DNA of 64,000 nt, taken from Archangiaceae bacterium. GTDB lineage: Bacteria > Myxococcota > Myxococcia > Myxococcales > Myxococcaceae. The notes beneath the pieces were generated by a model, which saw nothing but the letters and a program-made list of their open reading frames with translations, searched no databases and was not told where the DNA came from. The translations under genes and the position numbers were made by a program. Below are positions 63,962-64,000 of the stretch, in pieces (position 1 is the first letter of the stretch; each line of letters opens with the position of its first letter). Location of the stretch: contig JADJNS010000020.1 of the NCBI GenBank assembly GCA_016714225.1, forward strand, positions 230,470 through 294,469, in the 5' to 3' direction.

Positions 63962-64000
63962 CTGTCGCTTCCTCGTCGTCGTCTGCGTCGCGACGGACGG

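Overview
The window is very GC-rich and densely coded. It reads as a chromosome segment from a member of the Myxococcota (order Myxococcales in the broad sense). The clues are a MYXO-CTERM-type C-terminal sorting signal, many lipoproteins with DAG/AGG-rich linkers and Cys-rich repeats, a Hanks-type Ser/Thr kinase, PAS histidine kinases, a TMTC-like mannosyltransferase with TPRs, and an ECF sigma/anti-sigma cassette. No species can be named from the sequence alone.

Layout. 1-5.5 kb: a translationally coupled minus-strand set (MFS exporter, STAS-like protein, histidine kinase cut by the window edge), a Cys-rich repeat lipoprotein, and a coupled secreted protein / ECF sigma / anti-sigma-TPR cassette. 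5.5-12.4 kb: a large Ca-free-looking extracellular lipoprotein, an acyl-CoA dehydrogenase fused to a C39-like cysteine peptidase domain, and a GMC oxidoreductase. 12.4-17.7 kb: roadblock-like protein, then a coupled plus-strand operon (B12-binding radical SAM, TMTC-like mannosyltransferase, MYXO-CTERM surface protein). 18.4-22 kb: a large Stig1-like lipoprotein flanked by gene remnants, a putative ADP-ribosyltransferase-fold protein, and tRNA-Pro(CGG) with its terminator. 22-37.6 kb: RsbRD-PAS histidine kinase, DUF4476, arginase family, LpxL-like and PlsC-like acyltransferases, beta-helix lipoprotein, PEGA-type Ser/Thr kinase, EpmA, a metallopeptidase-like protein without its metal site, an SPFH/SHOCT protein with a zinc ribbon partner, and DUF2807. 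37.6-43.3 kb: a four-gene minus-strand operon (GT39-type glycosyltransferase, ABC ATPase, ABC permease, methyltransferase-coiled-coil). 43.4-58.2 kb: ornithine decarboxylase-like enzyme, Mpo1-like protein, secreted proteins, an ArfB-like release factor, Mfd, a HEAT-repeat protein, an OmpA lipoprotein and Hsp33. 58.2-64 kb: a second VNTR lipoprotein, a lower-GC PLL-like lectin fragment truncated by an insertion element that carries two different DDE integrases and continues past the right edge.

At least twelve otherwise convincing genes or gene parts are split by one- or two-base shifts, nearly all in short homopolymers or dinucleotide runs, on both strands and also inside the insertion element. 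The simplest reading is residual indel error in the assembly. I therefore annotate these as single frameshifted genes and give the site of each shift. A family of about 160 bp intergenic repeats occurs at least three times (17751, 31954, 57129), with a degenerate fourth copy near 54526.
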